NCBI GenBank assembly: GCA_013397115.1
Contig: VWZW01007169.1
Coordinates: 1,949,451-2,013,450 of the forward strand
Length of the DNA stretch: 64,000 bases
DNA from: Edolisoma coerulescens
Lineage: Eukaryota; Chordata; Aves; Passeriformes; Campephagidae
Reading direction: 5' to 3'
This document shows, piece by piece, positions 34,101 to 43,951 of the stretch; within the stretch, counting starts at the first letter, position 1, and the number at the start of each line of letters is the position of its first letter. The notes below the pieces were generated by a model. That model worked only from the letters and a program-made list of their open reading frames with translations. It did no database searches and was not told the DNA's origin. Position numbers and translations under genes: made by a program.

Positions 34101-37100
34101 ATCTCTGTAAAGTTTTTCTAAATTTTTTTTTAAAGAATCCTTGCTGTCTTTGGCTGCTTTTTGTTATTTGTTGTCTTGTATAGCTCTTGGCATATAATGT
34201 TAATCAGCCAACCGCCTTTTAAATTTTTGCCACCTGATAACTACTCACAAGCAAGTAACTTGCAGTACTATGCCAGGAATGTTGTGATAAAAATGTCAAT
34301 TTAAACCTGGCCAAGGATGACAATCATAACTATTTCCAAGTGAGAAACTTGAACAGAATACATAACACAATAGCACTTTTTACTTTCTGCCAGTGCAATA
34401 CGTGCAGGAACTTGAAAGGTTCCCATAATGATAACCCTCACAGTCAAAACCCCACTTAAAAGTTGGCTGCATTGGTAGCTCCATCAACCTCATCATCTCT
34501 TGTCATCTGAAAGGCTGATAGTTGAAAATCTTCAATACAACTGAACATTTCAATTAAAATATCATCGACTCAAATGCTGGCTGTAATCAGTCCTATAAAT
34601 TCTGCAGCTGTAGAAGTCAGTGAATGAGGAAGCTCAGGTTTTGCCAGTAGTGACAATGGTTTATATCCTGACCAACTGAACTCTGTTTCAGAAAACTAGG
34701 TGCATATGGTAGCGTGGAGTAAACCCAAACAATTCAGTATTTGCCCTCCCCCCATCTGTCTTTTCTTCTCTGGGCTATAAAGACACTCATCCAGAATCCT
34801 TTACTAGGACAGTAATCCAGTGTGAAGATACTTTGAAATCAAAACCTGAAACATGATGGGTTGGGACATAAGTGATACTTCGAAATTGTCAGGAGATTCT
34901 TGGAAAAGATGAGTTCACAGAGCTGGGAACAACGTGGTGTGGTAGCAGTGTTGTGAGGCCTCTCTGCATACAGCCCACCTCCTTTTTCAGAAAATTGTAA
35001 ACCACTACTTATATTTAGCTCTTCCCACTTCAAAGTTAGATTTCGTCTTCTAGGACATTGAGGAAATGTGAATGGGCCTCAGGGCTTGTGCAGGGGTAGA
35101 AATACTTCTGCAAAATAATAATAATGAGCAGCTTTCATGAATCTCCATGGAGATTTCTTCCCTCTGAGCACCTTCCAAGGTCTTTGCCACAGTCAGGGCA
35201 GAATACTTGTAGTTTTAGGCCAATCTTTCTGTTGTTCTTTGCCTCTTCCCACCTAGCTGGTGCTGCACAACTATTATTAGTGTATATTATATTTATTATA
35301 TACTCATTTGCACGGTCCTCATTTGTCTTTCTCTTTCCTTCATACTCCCTTACTCTGGTACTTGATCTTTGTTGAATTTCTGCTGTGTCTCTGTCAGCAC
35401 TTCATCTGTGTTAATTACTGTCAACCTTCATATTACAGTATTACATCCTTCATTCTTCATATTACAGTATCCAAAGTCTACCCACTTTAAACAGTATCAC
35501 ATAAAAATGCACTAATGTTTTAATTTTGAGATGGTTTTGCTAATATCGGTTCTTGTGAATGAAATGGATTACAGTCAAGTTCAATAAATATAATCCTCAC
35601 TGTTTGCTAGAATAGAAACCAAATCCTGGATTCTTCTATTCTGTGGAAGCCACTGCAGTTTACTTTTAGCATTTCCTGCCTGTTAGATGGATCTTTGCTC
35701 TATTTCTTGCTACATAGGAAGAGGTTCCATGGAGCAGCTCTGAGTCACATACATTTTTGTTTATAACTCCTGGCTGCATCCCACTATGTCTGATCTTCAG
35801 AAGCACACTTAGATTGCTCCTGCTCCCCATGGAGATCCACGGCAGAGAAAATGGGTTGAGGAAGGTGGGCTTATCTTCTCTCCTGGTTGCATATCCATGT
35901 GTGGTTTGCATCAAAGCATCCAATTCTGTAGCTCTGGGGGTGTAAGTGATGGCACTGTCATTAGCCTGGGCTCAGCAGAGGGTCAGCCATGGCTGGAGAT
36001 GGGGTGTGATGGGGGCGGGAGGCTCCTGGTGCCTCCCTGCTGCAGCCCCTTGGCCCAGGGAGTGCACAGCCTTCACTGGACAGTCAGAGATGGTCGTTAA
36101 ACCTGGCCATGGAGAACAACTTGTCATCCTGCAGGAATATCAGATGCTAGACAGACCACTTTAACCTTGCTTAACCTTTCACTGTGCTCCTCAGCTAATG
36201 AGATGAACGAGAGTTTTATTGGTGTTTCTTGACCTCGATCTTTTACATGACAGTTCTGTGTATCTGAGCAGCCTAATGCCTTATGTTTTGTAAATCAATA
36301 TAGCTTTATCTATTTTTAAAAAGCTAGAAATGTTTTTTTAGGCCTACTATCACATCCTATAAATAATATTGATTTTGTTTAGCCTGAAAAACAATTTAAT
36401 TTTGGATTGGCTCACCTAGTTAGTCAAATATAGTTCTTGGGTAAGTCCGAGCAAGAGTCTCATCACATTAATTTTATCCCTATGGTGTATGCAAACCTGG
36501 TGTCAATAAATGGAGAATGGGATCTCCTCTGCATAAACCATATCTAAATTTTCAATTTATGGAAGTTTTTCAGACTCTGGGATTTAATGGGCAAACACAA
36601 GAAAGCAGTTATAGCAGATTGCACAGCCTCATGTTACTACAAATACATTACCTCAAATGTTATAGGACAGTGATGGGAATGTGCAACATTAAGCCAGCCT
36701 TACATAGTGTTATGTGAATTGCACTGGCTCAGCTAAAAAGGAAAAGTTAAAAATTAATTTTATATTTACATCTTCAATACACATTTTTCCTAGTTATTCT
36801 TTTACTTCTGTCCTTCCATCCTTGCCCTCCTTCCATTGACTGAAGTACAAATACTCTCATTGCCTCTTCCAATGTTCCGAAATGAGGATTTCAAGACAAG
36901 AGAACAAAATACTGGCATTCAAGGTTGGGGTCATTGCTCCATCTGTTGTCTGCTGTGTTTGACACAACCAGTATTGCACTGCATGTACAACTAGAAAGGA
37001 CCAGTACAGTGATGTTTCTTGCAGGTGCTTCAGGCACTTCTAAAGGCATTTTTGAACATAACTTCTGATATTTCCTTCCCATGTGTTCAAGACTTCTGTA

Positions 37101-37868
37101 CCAGTATTTTCTCAGTTTCTATTCTGAAATAAAGTAAATTCCTGTTTACTTACATGTTTGATGTAAGTAAATCAAATTTTCAAGACCAATGAGACAGTAT
37201 TTTAAAATGCATTTCTCATTGTCCAACTCCATGATAAGATTCTTATACAAGCCTTTGGATTGCATGGTAAATAGAAACCTATTTAATCTGTTCACATATA
37301 AGATACAAAATCCTGATTCAATTATCCTCTCATAGCAGATGTTTGACACTTTAGGTACCAAATAGATGATACAAAGGTTGGCTCTGAAAGTACAGACTGA
37401 ATTCATATACAAATGCAGGTGCGATAGTGATTTTCAGGCTCATGTTTTATGTTAGCATTATACAAATGCAACCAAGGAAGTGATTAGTACGTTTCTCTAT
37501 TGAACTTCTGAGACATTAGTTTGTGTGTTATTTCTTGCAACTAGCTTTTCAATTTTACTGTTATTTGCCTTTCTCAGTTGGTAAGGACAAAATATCAGAT
37601 TGATGATTTACATTTTATGTGGGAAAAAATAGGAATTACAAGAAGGTCAGTCCGTGAATTTTTATAGAAACATCAGAGAAGCTAAACAGCTTTAACTCTT
37701 AGTTCCAGAAATTGATGTATAATATTGTTTTCCGAAAACACAGCATCGTCTCATGGCTTTAAAAATGACTGTTTGAAAAGCACATAAGTCTATTTTGTAT
37801 AAAAATGAAACAGAAAGTATTAATTTCTGCTTGCCAAGGGGATGCCCATATGAATTTGTGATAGGGGT
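31171..37868. other. Long gene-free stretch, mostly AT-rich unique sequence
   Basis: I see no gene and no named repeat family. A 16-base direct repeat, CTTCATATTACAGTAT, lies at 35426-35441 and 35455-35470. GC-richer islets occur at about 31530-31620 and 35940-36110, where the overlapping open frames are best explained by composition. Confidence 0.5.
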
Positions 37869-37970
37869 CTAAATGCGGAGGTAAGTAATAAGCAGGTATT
37901 GACTTCTATTGAGATCAGTATCGAGATTTGTTGACCCAAAGAGGTTACAATTGACTGAAGAGTGGGGCAG
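37869..37970 (+). repeat. Unnamed dispersed repeat, copy A
   Basis: This segment aligns along about 100 bases with 42206-42305, 4.3 kb away in the same orientation. Shared blocks in order are TAATAA.CAG, TATTGACTT, TTGAG.TCAG, ATTTGTTGACCCAA (ATTTATTAACCCAA in the other copy), GAGGT, ATTGACTGAA and GGGCAG. I estimate roughly 70-75 percent identity by eye with a few small gaps. Similarity stops abruptly on the right at GGGCAG and fades to the left. It is not CR1 and I cannot name the family. It may be an old SINE, DNA transposon or LTR fragment, or a local segmental duplication. Confidence 0.65.
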
Positions 37971-39050
37971 TAAATCTTGTTATTGAACAAAAAGCTAAAG
38001 TCAATATATGTATTATTATAAACATTTTTCTTTTGGAAGAGATAATAAGGGCGGAGTGGTTTAAGACTTTAGATTTATATGGCCATGATAGCTTACAGCT
38101 TCTTTTATTTAGTCAAAGGAGAAGAATGCCTGGGGGGAGGTTGTGGTTTTGTTTTGCTTTTTTTCTTCCTTTTTTTATTTTTTAAAATTTATTTATTTTT
38201 AATATAGCTTCACCAATCATGCCAAAGCAGTAAAGCCTGCATCAACTTTCACATCGTAAACCCGTATTCTCATTGTTTTATAACTCAGCTATAAAGGTTA
38301 TTTTCAGATTGAAATTTGGCCTGCAAGCTCTTTGCCTAAGAATCATTTTTTCCCCAGAAGGGTGAAAGGAATAAAGATGATCTATTGAACTATTTATTGA
38401 ATTTTAGAGGAGCAGAGAAAATACGTGTTGTGATTTTTATATAATTCAAGATTTAGATTGTATTCCTTATTGAATATTATTTTCTGCATAAAGCTAGGAT
38501 TTACTTGATCATAAAGGTGGGGGCTGAAAATGTTCTTTCAGTGCTTTCAAACACTTGCTAATATTAATCCACACCTTTATTGTAAACAAGTATGGTTTTT
38601 ATGATTCTTATATTTTAGTCCACTCTATTATGCTCTGGTCAGTACATTATATTTTAGGTTATTTCTTGGAAAAATAAAGAGGAGACAAAGCACAGAAAAA
38701 ACCAGAAATCCATCCATCTGAAGACATTAAGCTTATTAATTAAAGTCACATACATCCCATAGTGAGTGACTGAAGAAATAGCTGTTGAATTGCTATTTTA
38801 TAACATTTATATGTTAGTATCTTCACTGCCAGTAGAAATGATCCTTCAGTAACTCAAAAATCCTCTAACAAAAATAATTTGTTGTTTTCCATTGCAGAAA
38901 CCATCTGCCTCCTTCCTTAGTTCACAAGACCCTCTTATGTTTCTCTAGGATTCAGGAACTTGTACTAATTTAGGAGACTCGCTGAATCTCTTTAGCAGCA
39001 CAGGCTACGATAAACGCATCAAACATATTCTCTGCTCTTTGCACTGGCTT
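37971..39050. other. Very AT-rich unique stretch
   Basis: Almost free of open frames, with T-rich runs around 38150-38205. No gene or repeat recognised. Such repeat-poor AT-rich DNA in birds can harbour conserved non-coding elements, but this cannot be tested here. Confidence 0.45.
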
Positions 39051-39460
39051 GCTGTGAATTTAAAGACAAACCCCAGCTTGCCACCCTTGTCTTGGAGCCA
39101 TTTGGTGGCCTGGTCTCAGTGCAGAGGGGGCTGCCCCAGGCTGGCAGCGGAGCCCTGGCTGTGCCGCAGTGCCCACACCGTGCCCGGCACGGCTGTGCCA
39201 GCAGCACTGTGTGCTTTGGAGCAGGAGGGGAGCTTCCTTCTGCAGAGGGCAGAGAGGAATAACCATCCCGTCTGAACCCTGGGTCCCAGCTCTGCTCTGC
39301 TGCCTGGTGAGGTGCTCTCTGGTGCTCAGTTTGCAGTTCCCTTGATTCAGTTCCCTTCTGTGCTCCCACACTGGTGGCATCACTTGCAGTGGCATTCCAA
39401 GCTGGGAATTACTGCACTGCGGCCGATGGCCCAGGACCTTTGCCCTCCTTGGAGAAGTTC
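39051..39460. other. GC-richer patch with multiple open frames
   Basis: Sharp compositional shift from the AT-rich left flank. Contains a CCGTGC-CCG-GCACGG inverted repeat at about 39178-39192 and several CpGs. The 168-codon reverse frame 39060-39566 and the 116-codon frame 39019-39369 overlap in different registers and have no recognisable domain. Confidence 0.45.
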
Positions 39461-42205
39461 TCCTCCTGTCTCTGTATAACCTCATGGAAATATCATCATG
39501 GAAATTATCTACTCTTCTGTCAGGCCTCAGTATGGTGGAAGAGACCTTGAGAAGTGTACCTCCCACAAGAGCAGTATTTACAAATTCCCTGCAAAAATAA
39601 CCAGACTTATTGTGAATTGAATGCTATTTCCTCTCTCTGTTTATGCAGTTTCTGTTGTGGAAATGTATAGGAGGGGAGAATAATTGTCTCATCCTCAGTT
39701 TTGCCCCATTTAAAACATGCATGCAGATAAACACTCTAACTAAAACAATGTGACCTGAGGCCTTAGCTTTCCACAAGTCCGACCATTGCTTTGCATAGTT
39801 TAACTTCTGTCCTTCAAGTAGCAAAGAGTGAAAACACAGAAAAACCATTTTGTAATCCTTAAATATGTCACACCTACATTTTTCTCTGTAATACATCAGT
39901 AGTGCATCTGGCTGGGGATGCTGGTGTTGGCAGACAATGCAGTGGCCTTCCTCCCAAGCATGAATGAGAAGCTCAGCTTGCACTCTTACCCAATATGGAC
40001 AAGCAGATTGGGACATATTTGCTTATTTGACCACAATTAGATAAATTACTCTGAGTTTAGCCAGAGAAGGTTGCTAGGAAGAAGTTTGGCTTAGAGCACC
40101 TTGGGCTCCAACCATAGTCAACCAAATCTACAAATTCTTCTGCTCTGCCTGAGGCTTTTCACTCACTGCAAGATAATGTACTTCAACTTTGTCTGCTACA
40201 GTATATGAAGAAATAGTTTCTTTCCAAAAGCACACATGTCCCTGGAAGCACACTAGGTTTTGAGAAACCACAGCATCTGGCTGTGCTTTGCCCACTTTAT
40301 TGCAGTTTCTGTCTGTAGATGCTGATGCATTTAAATTAGTTGCCATTTCTAAGCTATTGTAAAGGCTATAGATGAAAATCTTCTGTAGCTACAAAGTGCC
40401 CAAAGATTTATTCAAACCTACTGAAACTTCATTCATTTCCATTCCCAAGACAGTTTCTAGCCTTCCCCTATGGATATGCGTGCTGTTTAATGGCACATGA
40501 ATTAGCATGTCTGCTTGTTGGCACCAATGTGGTAATGATGGCAGTTGCTGATAAAGCTCATTAGATGGAAATAAAGGATCTCAAGTAAGTTAACAGTGAA
40601 AAACATCTGAATTTAGTAGGAGCAGATCTGTGAACATCAAATGAATCTGTAATATATTGAGCTTCAGCATGGTTGGGCTCTGGCTCGTGGCTTCTTATTG
40701 TGGGGAGATTTTTTATGTAATTTTGTTTTAGAGAATCACCTGATTTTTGGTGTATGAGCTGTATAAACAACTTTGTCTGCTGGTCTCTATTTAAAACATG
40801 CTTATAGCAAGTGAATTGTAAGCTGAATTTGGGAAGTAGAAGGAAAAATCTGTATTTGATGACATCCTTTTCCTGAAACTTATGCTGGCCAACTCTGATG
40901 CTTCTGAATGAGATACACCTTTTTGAATATACACAATTTAAGCACAGTATTGTCAGATAATGCAAAAATACATATTCAACCAATAAATCTTGGGCTGAAT
41001 GTCCCATCTGAAAATGACAGCTTCTTTTCCAGTTTGAAAATAGTGCTTCTGCACTCATTTTCCCATGAGTACACCATTGCCTTCTTTGGTCATACTGAAC
41101 TATTTTTTATTCACCATACAAGGTAATATGGTATCAAAGTAGTGCCATGCAGATCTGTAATGTGGTTTTTAGAAGAAATACGCTAGGGTGATTTATATGG
41201 GGCTTATTAGTGTTCACAAAGACAGCCAGATCATGATTGATTTGATCATAATTTGCTCTTTCTGATTTTCCACTGTTCAAAAATTACTGTGTTTAAGCTA
41301 GAGATGTGCTGCTCTCACCACTGTTTGCCAGAGTGGGATTAATAGTAGAATGATGTCAAGCCAGACAAACTTGAACTGGTAAAGTTACTTACTTTTTAAA
41401 AAAGAGATGGGATTAGTGGGTTATGTGGGTGAAAATCTTTCTAGTATCACAAGCCTTGTAAGCCCAAAGAACGTTTTTATTATAGTCAGTGGGGGATGTT
41501 CAAACAATGAGAAGTTGAAGAGGAAAAATGTGATTCTAGCTGATTCTTGATCTTGCTGGGGGAGGCTGTGCTTTGATTTCTTTCAGGAAAGCACACTGCA
41601 CACCTGTGGTATTACATAAAACATTACATAATTATGAGAATAACACCCTGAATTTTCTCCCTCCAGCTCTGGCCTAGTCCACCTCTAATGAAGCAGCAAG
41701 TGTGTGGTGACTTTCATTCAGATCTGTCTTTGTGGCTTTGCTTGCAAGTGTGTGAATTTATATGTGGTGCCCTTGGCATTTATTTTCTAGTGTTGCTTTT
41801 GGTTATTTCAGGGAGAAAGCCTACTAATGTTCCCTTAAAATAAGTTTACTATTTAGGCCAGATTGTTGCCTTTTCTTTCCTGCCATGCTTGCAGCCTAAT
41901 TGTATTTAATATCACAGTTCAGGGCTTTCCTCTCTCTGCTCCTTGTCACTCAGAGGTATTTAAAAGAGGATTTAAACCAGCTATTTTTTGTACTTAATCC
42001 TTGATCCTTCTGCCCGCCCCCTGCCCAAGCTTGCTCATTCACTGGAAATAGCAACCTATGTCCACATTTTACTGCTCTAGTTTATAGTAATGTTGTCTTA
42101 TGCCTTTGGAGTATAAATGATTGTTCAATTCAGACATTCAAAATGAAAGTGAAGTTGCCAGTGGAAACCGGTGACTCATTATACAATGAGTGAGTACAAA
42201 TAAAA
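39461..42205. other. Unique sequence, nothing recognised
   Basis: Moderately AT-rich. The 165-codon reverse frame 40561-41058 and 130-codon reverse frame 39624-40016 are Lys/Phe/His-mixed, lack motifs and have no splice or promoter context. They are probably chance. Confidence 0.45.
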
Positions 42206-42305
42206 AGGTGCCTGAGTATAATAATCAGAAGATATTGACTTTTGTTGAGGTCAGGATCACAATTTATTAACCCAAGAGGTAAATATTGACTGAAACTTTG
42301 GGCAG
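42206..42305 (+). repeat. Unnamed dispersed repeat, copy B
   Basis: Partner of the segment at 37869-37970, in the same orientation. It begins near GGTGCCTGAGTATAATAATCAG and ends at GGGCAG, directly before a T8 run. The 3' ends of the long reverse frame 42267-42926 and this repeat overlap, so the last dozen codons of that frame are repeat-derived. Confidence 0.65.
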
Positions 42306-42926
42306 CTTTTTTTTCCTCCCTTCCTTATAGCCCAGAAAAGACTGTAGAGGATTTACTAAATAACTCCATCTGCCTGCACAGTGAGATGGAGACTTTTGCA
42401 TTTTGCCTGCAGTTTTATGCTCATCTTTTGTTCTGTCTCTCCCAAGGGCAAAACGATTTATAGCGTATTTTAGAGGAATATTTAAAATCATGCTAATTGC
42501 TGTTTCTTTGTCATTAATTCTGCTCTTGACAAGCCAGAATCCTTCTCCTGAAAAAGATTTTGCTTCTGAGCACTTCTTCAGATGATCCCAGCCCCAGACT
42601 GGCTGTCTGCATTTTCTCTTCTGCCCTGGCCATTGCCCTCTCTGATGTCTCGAGGACCATTTTTTTTGTGTGTGTGTGTCTAAAAACACCAGGGTAGTGT
42701 AGCAGCCATCAGAAAGATGCCCTTGGGAATGGTGATTCCTTGTGCTGCTGACATTCTGTTCACTCTCTAAAAAGGGCTTTACAATCAAATTATTTGTCAG
42801 CTGCAGAGACCCTCGTTTGGCTAAAATGAGCACCCTGAAACTGCTATTCTGTTGTCTTACTTGGAAAACCAGGCTTTTCCAGGTTTCCTCCAACTCTGAC
42901 TGCTCTATGCTTCCTAGGGGCTGCAC
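42267..42926 (-). CDS. Longest open frame in the window (219 codons), unrecognised
   Basis: I do not recognise a product and doubt that it is a gene. The frame is fully open for 660 bases, but its first possible start is GTG and the first in-frame ATG lies about two thirds of the way in (ISMILN region). It could therefore only be an internal exon, not a single-exon eukaryotic gene. Acceptor-like TGTGCAG lies at its upstream edge. Composition is Lys/Arg/Ser-rich with a basic stretch (GQKRKCR) and a basic GRKKKLPK near the end. No transmembrane segment or known domain is visible. The C-terminal residues come from the unnamed repeat. By my rough estimate a run this long is expected about 0.1 times in 64 kb at a 5 percent stop rate, so it is unusual but not decisive. 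Confidence 0.12.
   Translation of the reverse strand: MQPLGSIEQSELEETWKSLVFQVRQQNSSFRVLILAKRGSLQLTNNLIVKPFLESEQNVSSTRNHHSQGHLSDGCYTTLVFLDTHTQKKWSSRHQRGQWPGQKRKCRQPVWGWDHLKKCSEAKSFSGEGFWLVKSRINDKETAISMILNIPLKYAINRFALGRDRTKDEHKTAGKMQKSPSHCAGRWSYLVNPLQSFLGYKEGRKKKLPKVSVNIYLLG
42660..42679. repeat. T8 plus (GT)6 microsatellite
   Basis: Eight T (42660-42667) run directly into six GT units (42668-42679). It is a short simple repeat. Confidence 0.9.
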
Positions 42927-43308
42927 AGTTTGTGCTGAAGGATACGATTTGGATTCGTGGGGCAGTTATGAGCCTTTTCGGAGAGGGCACTTACCTGCTT
43001 TAAATTCAGTCGCATTTTTTGTTTGTGCTTACCTGTTGGGTTTTTTGTTGCTAGTAATTTATGGGGTGACAGTCACGTGGCTGGCATTTAGCAGTGGGTC
43101 TGGTCCCTGCCTCAGGAACCACATGGGTGCAGAGTTCCCACAGGGCTGGCTAGGGGCCAAGGGGTGTTGGCTGTCAGATGCCACCTCACAGCCACTGCCA
43201 CCACACCTGGGCAACATCTGCAGCCCTTGACCTCGCTGTCTTCCAAGCTGAAAGAGATGGTGTAGTGAGAATAAGTGTGACTTTCTACTCTTACAGGCTA
43301 ATTTCTAG

Positions 43309-43358
43309 ATTTGCTTCTTTTCTGTCCTCCCTTTCCTCCCTTTCCTTCTCCTTCCCCA
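43309..43358 (+). other. Homopyrimidine tract ending in CAG
   Basis: Nearly pure C/T over about 48 bases, with repeated CCTCCCTTT blocks, ending CCCCAG. It could act as a polypyrimidine tract with a 3' splice site, or form triplex DNA through its mirror-like symmetry. The sequence after it is open for about 40 codons in the frame of 43178-43489 but shows nothing recognisable. Confidence 0.4.
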
Positions 43359-43780
43359 GTCTTGTATTTTGTCAAATAATCTGCTGCTTCTTTTCCAGTG
43401 TTCTCGTTGCCCATTGTCTTGTATCTTTGCTCCAGCATCCTCCTCAGAGTAAGATTTTTTTCTGTTTAGAGTCTGATTTACATGAGTAATGCCTCAGGAT
43501 AATCAGGCAGGATTGAGTTTTCACACAATTTTAAATATTACAAAATAACTCCAGTGAGCTTTTAGCAGGAGAGGGCTGCTTGGTGGGCACTGGAAAAGTG
43601 TTCTGAAGCTGCTGATAAAATGCATCTGTGAAAAAGGGACTGCAAAGTACTAGTATCAAATTGTTATATATGAGAACAAAGTCTTAAACTTTGTAATCTG
43701 TGGATTTTGGTGGAGATGTGGACATCTGCATAGCAAACATAAGCCTACTGAAAATAAACTTTTCCTCACTGCCTCTGCAG

Positions 43781-43951
43781 AGCCTTCAGAATGGATCCAC
43801 AGATTCCTGGGCATTCATGGACCCCAGACTGGAAGCCACAGCCAAAAATCAGTTTAATGTTCTGGGAGGATCTTTCCTGCTGAAGCTCAGCTTTGCTGAG
43901 CTGAGGAACCGGCCCCAAATGGTGACACAGGCTGATTTAAACAATGCTTAA
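43781..43951 (+). other. Candidate terminal exon, 56 codons, product unrecognised
   Basis: A pyrimidine-rich stretch ends in CTGCAG at 43775-43780, followed by an open frame AGC-CTT-CAG to TAA at 43949-43951. The peptide is balanced in composition (about SLQNGSTDSWAFMD, then an Ala/Lys/Gln segment, GGSFLLKLSFAEL and a Gln/Asn-rich end). Codons are C/G-ending more often than the flanks, which is exon-like. The frame is also open upstream of the acceptor to an ATG at 43700. No strong donor is visible before the stop and the branch point is not obvious. I do not recognise the protein. Confidence 0.2.

Noticed and set aside
39060..39566. 168-codon reverse frame
   Set aside because: It lies in a GC-richer patch with other overlapping frames, and its residues (Arg/Gln/Pro/Gly-heavy) reflect composition rather than a domain.
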